From: DASTSN01 sp035549175
Lineage (GTDB): Bacteria > Bacteroidota > Bacteroidia > Chitinophagales > Chitinophagaceae
Reading direction: 5' to 3'
DNA length: 38,424 nt
Assembly: GCA_035549175.1 (NCBI GenBank)
Contig: DASZRL010000033.1
Location: forward strand, 1 to 38,424
Position numbers and translations under genes: made by a program. This document shows, one piece after another, positions 1-7,222 of the stretch. How positions within the stretch are numbered: the first letter of the stretch is position 1; the number at the start of each line of letters is the position of its first letter. The notes below the pieces were generated by a model that saw only the letters and a program-made list of their open reading frames with translations, was not told where the DNA came from and ran no database searches.

Positions 1-204
1 CTTTTTGAGCCGGGAGTTTTCCTCCTCCAGCTCCTTAAGGCGTTTAAGTTCAGTGACTTCCAGGCCCCCATAGCGCTGCCGCCATTTGTAAAATGCCACG
101 GTGGAAATGCCCAGTTCCCTGCAGATATCTTCGGCTTTACGCCCGGCTTCATGCTCTTTGAGAGCCTTAACGATTTGCGTCTCGGTAAATTTTGATCTTT
201 TCAT
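1..204 (-). CDS. IS3-family transposase OrfA (helix-turn-helix), truncated by window edge
   Basis: The reverse strand encodes 68 residues from ATG at 204, starting MKRSKFTETQIVKALKE and containing GRKAEDICRELGIS and FYKWRQRYGG. This is the characteristic N-terminal helix-turn-helix of the IS3-family (IS407-like) OrfA protein, which binds the element ends and is normally fused to the DDE OrfB by -1 frameshifting. The residues at the cut end (LKELEEENSRLKK) look like the start of the leucine-zipper region. The rest of orfA and all of orfB would lie left of position 1, so it cannot be said whether the element is intact. It is the only mobile-element gene in the window. Confidence 0.9.
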   Translation of the reverse strand, partial: MKRSKFTETQIVKALKEHEAGRKAEDICRELGISTVAFYKWRQRYGGLEVTELKRLKELEEENSRLKK

Positions 205-268
205 ATTGCTGCATTTAAAGTTACATTTTTAGTAACTTTCAAATGAGCCAATTTAGGGGGAGCTTACA
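205..268 (-). mobile_element. Terminal region of the IS3-family element
   Basis: This is the non-coding end of the element upstream of orfA. Read on the minus strand it begins TGTAAGCTCCCCC, giving the 5'-TG terminal dinucleotide usual for IS3-family ends, so I place the boundary near 268. Between it and the orfA start lies a perfect 8-bp inverted repeat (AAAGTTAC 217-224 and GTAACTTT 232-239, 7-nt loop), plausibly part of the terminal repeat or a transposase-binding or promoter structure. The other end is outside the window, so neither the terminal repeat nor the target duplication can be confirmed. Confidence 0.6.
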
Positions 269-270
269 TA

Positions 271-299
271 CAGAACCCCGGCTATGGCCGGGGTTTCTG
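271..299 (-). terminator. Hairpin downstream of comA, next to the IS end
   Basis: CAGAACCCCGGC (271-282) pairs with GCCGGGGTTTCTG (287-299) around a 4-nt loop, with one extra T in the right arm. It lies about 50 nt past the comA stop, where a terminator of that minus-strand gene is expected. The usual U-tract is missing because the inferred IS boundary begins two or three bases beyond the stem. Either the original T-run was displaced by the insertion or the hairpin is not an intrinsic terminator. Confidence 0.5.
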
Positions 300-350
300 C
301 ATGTTGGCAATCAATGTCTAAAGTTGGCTCCTGGCTGGATCCAGGGAGTC

Positions 351-1133
351 CTAGTCCCAGATCTGCTGTTTATCCAGGAACACATGAAAGGTATCGCTGC
401 GTAGGCCGATGCGCATGGTCTCCAGGGGGATGACTTCCCCGGGTGCGATATTGCCCAGGTTGACATTGCAGCCCAGCAGTTTGATAAAAAACAATTGCTG
501 GTCCTTTTTAGGGGCCTCCCAAATGATATCAGAGGCCGGGATCTTGGTCAGGATTTCCTGGACGAGGCCCTCACGCACCTCCCCGGAGTCCCGGTAAAGT
601 CCCACGGTACCATTTTCCCGGGCTTCCGCGATGACATAGCGGGCGCCGGCTGCCAGCTCCGCCTTCATCATCTCGATCCATTTATAAGGAGGCGTAACCC
701 GGACCCGGTCCTTGTCCTTGGATCCCACTCCGCTCAGTACCACCCCCAGCCGGGAAAGCTGCTCGATATAGCGGCACTTGTCGGCATGGGACAGGTTGAT
801 GGAGCCGTCCGAAATTTCAATATGGGTAATCCCGTATTCCCGGATGAACTGCAGGTAGTCGTGAAACTGGTTTCTTACCAGGAAGGCCTCGAAGAGCAGC
901 CCGCCCAGGTAAACGGGGACCTGGTAACGGCGGTAAATGGCCAGTTTCTCTTTCAACGGACCCATGATATAACTGCTGCCGTAAGCCAGTTTGACCATGT
1001 CCACATAGGGATGGGCTACCGAAAGGAAGTTTTCCGTTTCTCCCAGGTTCAGGCCGTTGTCGGATACGACGGTCAGGCCCTCGGACCGAGGCGCTGCCGT
1101 GCGTTGCGGTATCTGCGATAGGTTAAAATTCAT
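351..1133 (-). CDS. comA: Phosphosulfolactate synthase (ComA family)
   Basis: The 260-aa protein matches the ComA family, TIM-barrel enzymes that add sulfite to phosphoenolpyruvate to give (2R)-phospho-3-sulfolactate. Family-like segments include YVDMVKLAYGSS near the N-terminus, GITHIEISDGSINL, the GARYVIAEARENGTVGLY strand with catalytic-type Glu/Arg residues, and DIIWEAPKKDQQLFFIKLLG. Length is typical. It is a soluble cytoplasmic enzyme. No comB phosphatase or comC dehydrogenase lies in the window, so coenzyme M synthesis is not implied. A role in sulfolactate or sulfonolipid precursor metabolism is an inference from the occurrence of sulfonolipids in Bacteroidota. The ATG at 1133 is the natural start. 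The membrane-protein gene upstream is 139 nt away. Confidence 0.85.
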   Translation of the reverse strand: MNFNLSQIPQRTAAPRSEGLTVVSDNGLNLGETENFLSVAHPYVDMVKLAYGSSYIMGPLKEKLAIYRRYQVPVYLGGLLFEAFLVRNQFHDYLQFIREYGITHIEISDGSINLSHADKCRYIEQLSRLGVVLSGVGSKDKDRVRVTPPYKWIEMMKAELAAGARYVIAEARENGTVGLYRDSGEVREGLVQEILTKIPASDIIWEAPKKDQQLFFIKLLGCNVNLGNIAPGEVIPLETMRIGLRSDTFHVFLDKQQIWD

Positions 1134-1272
1134 ATTAACGGATTGAAGGTGCGAATGTACCCCCTTTGGCCGATTCTGCCGGGATCCACTGACCCTGCCA
1201 GGCCATTTTCACAAATGTTTTCGGAACGGCCGGAAGCTGTGCCCCTTTCGGCCCTGCAGCGGCCTGGAAAAT

Positions 1273-1707
1273 TTACAGGACGTTTTTTTCGAATTTCCGA
1301 TTGAAGTACAGAAGAGGAATAAAAACACTCGCCCCGATGCCCAGGATAATAACGACGCCTTCCAGCAGGCCATGGAACTCCCGGTTGAGCTGCGGATCGT
1401 CCGAGCGATGTACGCCCAGCGACTTCCAGGCAAGGAAGGCCGATATAAGGAGCGATACCAGCACAAACAACAGGTGTCCTCCGCGGAAGGCCTTCAGGAA
1501 CAGGTAAAAGATCATTCCGATCACCAGAAACAACAGGTTGACGAAGAAAATCAGGGACGAAACATTGATGATCTCCGAGAGGGGAAACCCCGTCTTCTCC
1601 CGGTAGATGATATTGAATACCAGGCATACCAGGGTGGCCATGATACCCACAAACAGGCCCGTAAGCATGGATTTGGTAAAAGCGGAAAGTTTGAATTCAT
1701 TTTCCAT
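1273..1707 (-). CDS. Small integral membrane protein of unknown function
   Basis: The 144-aa protein has about four predicted membrane helices: residues ~12-34 (MLTGLFVGIMATLVCLVFNII), ~46-70 (IINVSSLIFFVNLLFLVIGMIF), ~78-93 (HLLFVLVSLLISAFLAW) and ~115-135 (LLEGVVIILGIGASVFIPLLYF). The tail is short and basic. I do not recognise a named family. It starts 20 nt after the stop of the CLC transporter gene on the same strand, so the two are probably co-transcribed. Function cannot be assigned from the sequence. Confidence 0.75.
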   Translation of the reverse strand: MENEFKLSAFTKSMLTGLFVGIMATLVCLVFNIIYREKTGFPLSEIINVSSLIFFVNLLFLVIGMIFYLFLKAFRGGHLLFVLVSLLISAFLAWKSLGVHRSDDPQLNREFHGLLEGVVIILGIGASVFIPLLYFNRKFEKNVL

Positions 1708-1727
1708 GGTATATTATTTTAAGTTGT

Positions 1728-3431
1728 TTACTCGGAATCCTCCCGGATCACCTTATGCAAAAGTTTACGCCCCTGGACCATCAGGCGACGTGTGGGGCCG
1801 GGCGAATTGTAATGCTGGTCCTTTTCCTTTTGGCGGCTGTAATAGGACAGCAGGGCGGAGGCAGTTACCAATTGCATCGGCTTGCCGGTCTCGGCAGGAA
1901 ACCGGACAACCAGCCTGTCGGTTCCGGATTTACCCATCATTTCGGCTGCCATGCCCGCGTCTTCCGCTGCCTCTATGACCGGCAGGCCGGGATCCGGCTG
2001 CTCTACCGGTTCGGCCAGCTCGCCCACACTCACCAGGCGCAGAACGTCCGGCTCGTAGGAATCAGGTGTTTTGACCCCACGGCGCTGGATCTTTTCTGTC
2101 ATAATGCTTCCCTTCATCAGGAAGAAGGAAACAAAATAGGCTGCCACGCAGCCGCCAAGAAGTGGCAGCAGGCCGTGTAGCTGACCCGTGGTTTCCAGCG
2201 CAAATACGATGGAGGTGAGCAGGGCCCGGGATGCGCCGGCAAACATGGCTGCCATGCCCACCAGCGCTGCGGTAGCCACGTTGATTCCGGCCCCCGGCAG
2301 CCATTGCAGGCAGAGCAGGCCCAGCAGGGCGCCGCAGGCACCCCCGATGGTGAACAGGGGTGCCAGGGTCCCTCCCGACGTTCCGCTGCCCAGGGAAATG
2401 GACCAGGATATATATTTGAGCAGGCTAAGGGTAACCAGCATGGTCAGGGTCCAGTTACCCTTCAGGAGGTATTGAATATTATCATAGCCTACTCCCATGG
2501 TGTGGGGAGCGAAAATCCCGACTATGCCGACCACTAGGGCTCCCAGCGCCGGCCACCACATCCAGTGAATGGGCAGCTTTTCGAAGAGGTCTTCAATGGC
2601 ATACACAGACTTTGACACCAGCGAGGCCAGTACCCCGATTATCGCACCCAGTACCACATAGGCCACGAGGGCGCCGTTGCCGGGAACCGGAATCGGCGGC
2701 ATGGCGAACACAGGACCTGTTCCGAACAGGAGCATATGCATGCCGGCCCCCGTAATGCATCCCAGGCTGACCGGGATGATGGAGCGGGCGGAAAATTCAA
2801 ATAGGAGTAACTCGACCGCCAGCAGGACGGCAGCCAGTGGGCTTCCGAAAATGGCCGACATACCCGCGCAGGCTCCGGCTGCCAGCACGATCTTGCGTTC
2901 ACTGGCTGAAATATGCATCCACTGTCCCGTCAGGGACCCAAAGGCCCCGCCCGTTGCGATGATGGGGCCTTCCGCCCCGAAGGGACCTCCCGTACCGATC
3001 GACAGGGCCGCCGACAAAGGTTTCAGGAAAGTGATGGCAGGCGGTATACGGCTTTCGGCCAGGATGATCCGCTCCATGGCCTCCGGAATGCCATGTCCCT
3101 GTATGGCCTTGGAACCGTAACGTGCCATCAGGCCCACCAGCAGACCCCCCACCACAGGTACCAATACGACCAGCCATCCCAGGCTGTTTCCGGCCGGGGA
3201 GGTGGATGCCAGGGAAAAACGACCATAAAATACCAGGTTAGTGATCAGGTCGATGAGGTAAACCAGCACTTTGGCTACCAGGCCAATGAAAATGGCATTG
3301 ATAACAACCTGAATACTAAGAAAAAAAACACGGCGATTGACGGGCCCGGTTCTCCTGATCTTCCCTTTCCGCGCAAACACATCAAAAGAAGGCGCCACCG
3401 GAATGCTGAATCCCTTTCCCTTTATACCCAT
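1728..3431 (-). CDS. CLC-family voltage-gated chloride channel or transporter
   Basis: This 567-aa CLC-superfamily membrane protein shows the selectivity-filter signatures GHGIPEAME (112-120), GTGGPFGAEGP (146-156, E154 aligning with the external gating glutamate) and SGTSGGTLAP. The C-terminal ~110 residues are cytoplasmic and resemble a degenerate CBS-like tail. By my alignment the internal proton glutamate of CLC-ec1 (E203) is Leu208 here, in VELLLFEFS, so coupling to protons is doubtful. The filter serine (S107) is His113. I start at ATG 3431. A TTG at 3452 would add seven residues but falls inside the likely -7 promoter box (3450-3457). The gene is divergent from the Crp/Fnr gene. Confidence 0.88.
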   Translation of the reverse strand: MGIKGKGFSIPVAPSFDVFARKGKIRRTGPVNRRVFFLSIQVVINAIFIGLVAKVLVYLIDLITNLVFYGRFSLASTSPAGNSLGWLVVLVPVVGGLLVGLMARYGSKAIQGHGIPEAMERIILAESRIPPAITFLKPLSAALSIGTGGPFGAEGPIIATGGAFGSLTGQWMHISASERKIVLAAGACAGMSAIFGSPLAAVLLAVELLLFEFSARSIIPVSLGCITGAGMHMLLFGTGPVFAMPPIPVPGNGALVAYVVLGAIIGVLASLVSKSVYAIEDLFEKLPIHWMWWPALGALVVGIVGIFAPHTMGVGYDNIQYLLKGNWTLTMLVTLSLLKYISWSISLGSGTSGGTLAPLFTIGGACGALLGLLCLQWLPGAGINVATAALVGMAAMFAGASRALLTSIVFALETTGQLHGLLPLLGGCVAAYFVSFFLMKGSIMTEKIQRRGVKTPDSYEPDVLRLVSVGELAEPVEQPDPGLPVIEAAEDAGMAAEMMGKSGTDRLVVRFPAETGKPMQLVTASALLSYYSRQKEKDQHYNSPGPTRRLMVQGRKLLHKVIREDSE

Positions 3432-3449
3432 GCCTTGATTTTTGAGGTG

Positions 3450-3457
3450 CAAAGATA
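3450..3457 (-). promoter_or_regulatory. Putative -7 box for the clc gene
   Basis: On the minus strand this reads TATCTTTG, an exact match to the Bacteroidota -7 consensus TAnnTTTG, 18 nt upstream of the ATG at 3431. No good TTTG -33 element is visible at the expected distance. It supports the ATG rather than the TTG start. Confidence 0.45.
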
Positions 3458-3504
3458 TTGCCTAAACCATGTTTTTAGTAATTTTTTTTATAGCAAAACG
3501 TATA

Positions 3505-3520
3505 TAATATTGTTTAAACA
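3505..3520 (+). promoter_or_regulatory. Putative -7 box and palindrome at the crp/fnr-like start
   Basis: TAATATTG (3505-3512) matches seven of eight positions of TAnnTTTG. It overlaps the perfect 10-bp palindrome TGTTTAAACA (3511-3520), whose last base is the A of the first ATG. The palindrome could be an operator for autoregulation. Transcription from this box would leave almost no leader for the ATG at 3520, which raises the possibility that translation starts at the ATG at 3568. Confidence 0.35.
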
Positions 3521-4281
3521 TGATTTATGAGCAGCTGCTGATTTCCCCGAATCCCGTATTATTGCGCATGCAACCAGCCCGCTGTAACCTGTCCGATTGC
3601 TTTTTGTGCGCCCATTGCCTGCCTGAATGGAGGGAGGTCATCGGGCTGCACAAGAAAACCTGGAAACTAAAAAAGGGAGACTTCGTTATCCGGGAAGGCG
3701 ATCCGGTCCGGGGCATTTATTTCCTGTACGCGGGGGCCGTAAAAGTATTTACCGCCTGGACGGGCCAGAAAGAACTGATCCTGCGTTTTGCCAAACAAGG
3801 CGATATTGTAGGCCACCGGGGTCTGGGCGGGGTCGATACCTACCCCGTTTCCGCCCGTGCCCTTGAAGACAGCGTGGTTTGCTTCATTTCCAGTGAATTT
3901 TTGGAATCCACCCTGATCACAAACCCTTCACTGACCTACCGGCTGATGCATTTTTATGCAACCGAACTCCTGAAGGCGGAACGACGTATGCGGGCCCTGG
4001 CCCACCAGGATGTCCGGGGCCGGATTGCCCAGGCCCTGCTGGAACTGGCCGGCCAGTTCGGCACGGACAAGAGTCAGTACATTAACCTGTCTATCAAACG
4101 GCAGGATATCGCCTCCTATGCAGGAACCACCTATGAAACCGTATTCAAGTTTTTCACCTGGCTGATCCGCGAAAAGATCATCACCACCTCGGGAAAGAAG
4201 ATCCGGATAAACCAGCCAGACCGGCTGGCCGGCCTGGTGGACGGATCCGCGCCCGCAAACCCCGGCGCCGCCACAGCCTGA
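3520..4281 (+). CDS. Crp/Fnr-family transcriptional regulator with N-terminal cysteine cluster
   Basis: The 253-aa protein has a cyclic-nucleotide-binding-type beta-roll (~45-135, KKGDFVIREGD, GDIVGHRGL), a long dimerisation helix (~140-170) and a C-terminal winged helix-turn-helix (IKRQDIASYAGTTYETVFKFF). Four N-terminal cysteines, C22, C27, C30 and C33, plus C121 recall E. coli FNR (C20, C23, C29, C122) but with different spacing, so an oxygen- or NO-sensing Fe-S cluster is possible but unproven. In the recognition helix ETVFK replaces the ETISR of FNR, predicting a different site. The start is uncertain: ATG 3520 or ATG 3568 (M17), both keeping all cysteines. The GH5 gene follows after 13 nt and may be in the same transcript. 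Confidence 0.87.
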   Translation: MIYEQLLISPNPVLLRMQPARCNLSDCFLCAHCLPEWREVIGLHKKTWKLKKGDFVIREGDPVRGIYFLYAGAVKVFTAWTGQKELILRFAKQGDIVGHRGLGGVDTYPVSARALEDSVVCFISSEFLESTLITNPSLTYRLMHFYATELLKAERRMRALAHQDVRGRIAQALLELAGQFGTDKSQYINLSIKRQDIASYAGTTYETVFKFFTWLIREKIITTSGKKIRINQPDRLAGLVDGSAPANPGAATA

Positions 4282-4294
4282 TAAATACACACCG

Positions 4295-5437
4295 ATGAAA
4301 CGAAGTACCTTCCTTCGCCAGGCCGGCCTGTCGGTCGCCGCCATCAGTCTTAACCCGGCTGACGCCCTGCGCCCCCGGCCTGAACCGGCCAAAAATCCCC
4401 TTCCCCGCTGGAAGGGATTCAACGTACTGGATTTCTTTTCCCCCAACCCCTCGGGCAGCCGGCCCCGGACAACGCAGGAGCATTTTAAATGGATGCAGGA
4501 TTGGGGCTTCGATTTTATCCGGGTGCCCATTGCCTATCCCTATTACCTGGACTTTGACCGGACCCGGGATATCCGGCCTGACGAGGTTTATCATATCAAT
4601 GAACGGGCGGCCGATGAAATCGAAGAGTTGGTACGGACGGCCCACCGCTACAACCTGCATGTGAGCCTTAACCTGCACCGTGCGCCCGGTTATTGCATCA
4701 ATGCCGGATTTCACGAACCTTTCAACCTGTGGAAGGACGCCGCTGCCCAGCAGGCGTTTTTTTTCCATTGGAACTACTGGGCCAAACGGTTTAAACAGGT
4801 TTCCAGGGAGCGTATCAGCTTTGACCTGGTCAATGAACCCAGCCTGCGCGAGGATATGAATGACCAGCACAGCCGGTCCGGCCCGGTGCCGGGGCCCATT
4901 TACCGGCAGGTGGCGGAAGGTGCGCTGAAGGCCATCCGTCAGGAAAACAGCCATCACCTGGTGATCGCAGACGGCAATAATGTGGGGAATTCAGTCATTG
5001 AAGAAATCCGCGACCTGGACATCGCACAAAGCTGCCGCGGCTACAACCCGGGAGCCATCTCACATTACCGGGCTCCCTGGGCCAATAAGGATCCGGACCA
5101 TATGTCGGTGCCGAAGTGGCCGGGCCAGGTAGGCAACCAATACCTGGGCCGGGAGATGCTGGAGGCCTATTACAAACCCTGGATCCAACTGGCAGGCGCG
5201 GGAACCGGCGTGCACTGCGGGGAATGCGGGTGCTGGAACAAGACGCCGCATGGGGTTTTTCTGGCCTGGTTCGCAGACGTGCTATCGATCCTTTCCGCGG
5301 GCGGCATCGGCTTTGCCCTGTGGAATTTCATGGGGGACTTCGGCGTCCTGGATTCCGGCCGTCCGGACGTAGACTATGAAGACTGGTTTGGCCATAAACT
5401 GGACCGCCGGTTGCTGAACCTTCTGCAAAAAAGCTGA
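4295..5437 (+). CDS. Glycoside hydrolase family 5 (cellulase-like)
   Basis: This 380-aa (beta/alpha)8-barrel glycosidase carries the GH5 hallmarks: FDFIRVPIAYP (72-82), HVSLNLHRAPG (122-132), DLVNEP with proposed acid/base E181, HYRAPW (258-262), and CGECG with proposed nucleophile E310. The N-terminus MKRSTFLRQAGLSVAA resembles an export signal of the type found in Bacteroidota secreted enzymes but lacks the twin arginine of a true Tat signal. It probably retains beta-1,4-glucanase or related endo-glycosidase activity; the substrate cannot be read from sequence. No SusC/SusD pair or other glycosidase is nearby, so it is not part of an ordinary polysaccharide utilisation locus. It follows the Crp/Fnr gene by 13 nt. 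Confidence 0.88.
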   Translation: MKRSTFLRQAGLSVAAISLNPADALRPRPEPAKNPLPRWKGFNVLDFFSPNPSGSRPRTTQEHFKWMQDWGFDFIRVPIAYPYYLDFDRTRDIRPDEVYHINERAADEIEELVRTAHRYNLHVSLNLHRAPGYCINAGFHEPFNLWKDAAAQQAFFFHWNYWAKRFKQVSRERISFDLVNEPSLREDMNDQHSRSGPVPGPIYRQVAEGALKAIRQENSHHLVIADGNNVGNSVIEEIRDLDIAQSCRGYNPGAISHYRAPWANKDPDHMSVPKWPGQVGNQYLGREMLEAYYKPWIQLAGAGTGVHCGECGCWNKTPHGVFLAWFADVLSILSAGGIGFALWNFMGDFGVLDSGRPDVDYEDWFGHKLDRRLLNLLQKS

Positions 5438-5454
5438 CCGCAACGCCTGATTCA

Positions 5455-5781
5455 TCAATTGTACGGCCGGCTGGATAGAAACAGATAGGGATCCAGCGTG
5501 CAGGCAGGATCCTTGAAGGCAGGCAACTCACCCAGATCCAGTTCCAGGAAGTGATAGGCTTCCACGATCTGCCAGAGGTAGGTCTGGTGGTCCGGCGTTT
5601 GGGGTTCACAGAGTTCGGGCAGTAACTCCGGGAGCAGCCCGTTCCAGCAGGCTTCCTCCAGCCGCTCCTGCTCGGTCAGGGATTCCCTGTCCGAAGCGCC
5701 CTCGCGGTCAGCCAGGATACGGGCTGAAAAGCGGGTCCCTGTAATCAGAAGTATTTCCTGTTGTGTAGATTCTGTTTTCAT
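5455..5781 (-). CDS. Hypothetical protein, 108 aa
   Basis: The protein is acidic and soluble, rich in Glu and Leu (TEQERLEEACWNGLLPELLPEL), with a C-terminal half containing TYLWQIVEAYHFLELDLG. It has no signal peptide, membrane helix or recognisable motif. It starts with a good ATG (5781) 133 nt after rimO on the same strand and may be the last gene of that transcript. The regular ATG and clean codon usage make it a credible gene. Function is unknown. The convergent GH5 gene ends 17 nt away. Confidence 0.65.
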   Translation of the reverse strand: MKTESTQQEILLITGTRFSARILADREGASDRESLTEQERLEEACWNGLLPELLPELCEPQTPDHQTYLWQIVEAYHFLELDLGELPAFKDPACTLDPYLFLSSRPYN

Positions 5782-5914
5782 AACCCGGGATTTTGGTCCC
5801 TGTTATTTAGACGAAAGTCAGAGGGCGAGGATACAGCCGGGGCAGTAAAAACTACGTTAATTCCCCGCCCGCCGGGGCGGCCGGGATGCGGTTCCCTCCC
5901 CGGTATCCGGGAGA

Positions 5915-7222
5915 TCAGAGTACCTCCCCTTCCAGGTCGTAGTCGTAGGCCCTGGTAATGCGGACCCGGGCAAATTCCCCGATGGGAAGTTTACGATCGG
6001 AATGGATGATGACTTCATTATCTACTTCCACGCTGTCAAATTCGGTTCGTCCCAGGTAGCGGCCCGCTTCCTTTTTGTCAATCAGTACCCGGAACTCCCT
6101 GCCCACTTTTTCCAGGTTCTTCTCGTAGGAAATGTCCTGCTGCAGTTCCATGATCTCCCGGGCACGTCGCTCCTTCTCCTCCGGGGACACATCATCTTTC
6201 AGGGCATAGGCCCCTGTCCCTTCCTCGTGCGAATAGGTAAATACGCCCACCCGGTCAAACCGCTGGCGCTCCAAAAACAGTTTGAGCTCCTCGACATCCT
6301 GCGGGGTTTCCCCGGGGAAGCCGGCGATCAGGGTGGTACGCAGGCAAATGCCGGGGACGCGGCTACGCACGGTATCCAGCAGGTCCTCCATTTCCTCCCG
6401 GGTGATCTGTCGTTTCATGGCAGCCAGAACGCGGTTGGCTGCGTGCTGCAGGGGCATATCCAGGTAATTACAGATATTGTCCCGTTCAGCCATCACATCC
6501 AGCACGTCCAGCGGGAACTTATGGGGGTAGGCATAGTGCAGGCGGATCCATGCCAGTCCCGGGATATCGCTGAGCCGTTTCAACAGGTCGGCGAGCTGGC
6601 GTTTCTTGTACAGGTCCAGGCCGTAATAGGTCAATTCCTGGGCGATCAGCATGATTTCCTTGACCCCCTGCCGTACGAGACCTTCAGCCTCCCGGACAAT
6701 ATCCTCCATCGGCTTACTAATGTGTCCGCCGCGCATCAGCGGGATCGCACAGAACGTGCAGGTCCGGTTACACCCCTCGGCGATTTTCAGGTACGCATAA
6801 TGTTTGGGAGTAGCCAGCAGCCGCTCACCCAGCAATTCTTTATGGTAATCGGCATCCAGCTGTTTGAGGATCAGGGGGAGTTCCAGGGTGCCGAACCACG
6901 CGTCCACTTCAGGGATTTCCTTTTCCAGGTCGGCCCGGTAGCGCTGGCTGAGGCAGCCCGTAACGTACACTTTTTCCAGCTTGCCCTGCTGCTTGAGTGA
7001 CACCTGGTCCAGGATCGTCTGGATCGATTCCTCCTTGGCCTTTTCAATAAACCCGCAGGTATTCACGATGACGATATTGTGGTCCCGCCGGGTATTTTCA
7101 TGCACGACCTGGATCTCGTTGGCCTGCAGCTGGCCGCTCAGCACCTCGCTGTCCACCATATTTTTACTGCAACCCAGGGTGATAATATTCACCTTGTCCT
7201 TGCGGAGTGTTTTTGTTTTCAT
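5915..7222 (-). CDS. rimO: Ribosomal protein S12 methylthiotransferase RimO
   Basis: The enzyme adds a methylthio group to the conserved aspartate (Asp89 in E. coli) of ribosomal protein S12, using two [4Fe-4S] clusters and SAM. The N-terminal UPF0004 domain carries its three cluster cysteines (C18 in TLGCSKN, C56 in VNTCGF, C90 in TGCLSQRY). The radical-SAM CxxxCxxC is C151, C155 and C158 in EGCNRTCTFC. The C-terminal ~65 residues are a TRAM RNA-binding domain. The 435-aa length is normal. Its ATG overlaps the ftsY TGA by one base (TGATG), suggesting translational coupling. It distinguishes itself from MiaB by TLGCSKN and the absence of a MiaB-type extension. Confidence 0.95.
   Translation of the reverse strand: MKTKTLRKDKVNIITLGCSKNMVDSEVLSGQLQANEIQVVHENTRRDHNIVIVNTCGFIEKAKEESIQTILDQVSLKQQGKLEKVYVTGCLSQRYRADLEKEIPEVDAWFGTLELPLILKQLDADYHKELLGERLLATPKHYAYLKIAEGCNRTCTFCAIPLMRGGHISKPMEDIVREAEGLVRQGVKEIMLIAQELTYYGLDLYKKRQLADLLKRLSDIPGLAWIRLHYAYPHKFPLDVLDVMAERDNICNYLDMPLQHAANRVLAAMKRQITREEMEDLLDTVRSRVPGICLRTTLIAGFPGETPQDVEELKLFLERQRFDRVGVFTYSHEEGTGAYALKDDVSPEEKERRAREIMELQQDISYEKNLEKVGREFRVLIDKKEAGRYLGRTEFDSVEVDNEVIIHSDRKLPIGEFARVRITRAYDYDLEGEVL

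Noticed and set aside
495..1121. 208-aa open frame on the plus strand
   Set aside because: It is antisense to comA, has no family features, and its reading frame follows the codon pattern of comA on the other strand.
5866..5914. GC-rich inverted repeats after the rimO stop (e.g. CTCCCC 5896-5901 with GGGAG 5909-5913)
   Set aside because: Stem is short with a bulge and there is no T-run on the minus strand, so I do not call a terminator.
6002..7000. 332-aa open frame on the plus strand
   Set aside because: It is antisense to rimO, whose motifs are unambiguous; translated sequence has no recognisable domain.
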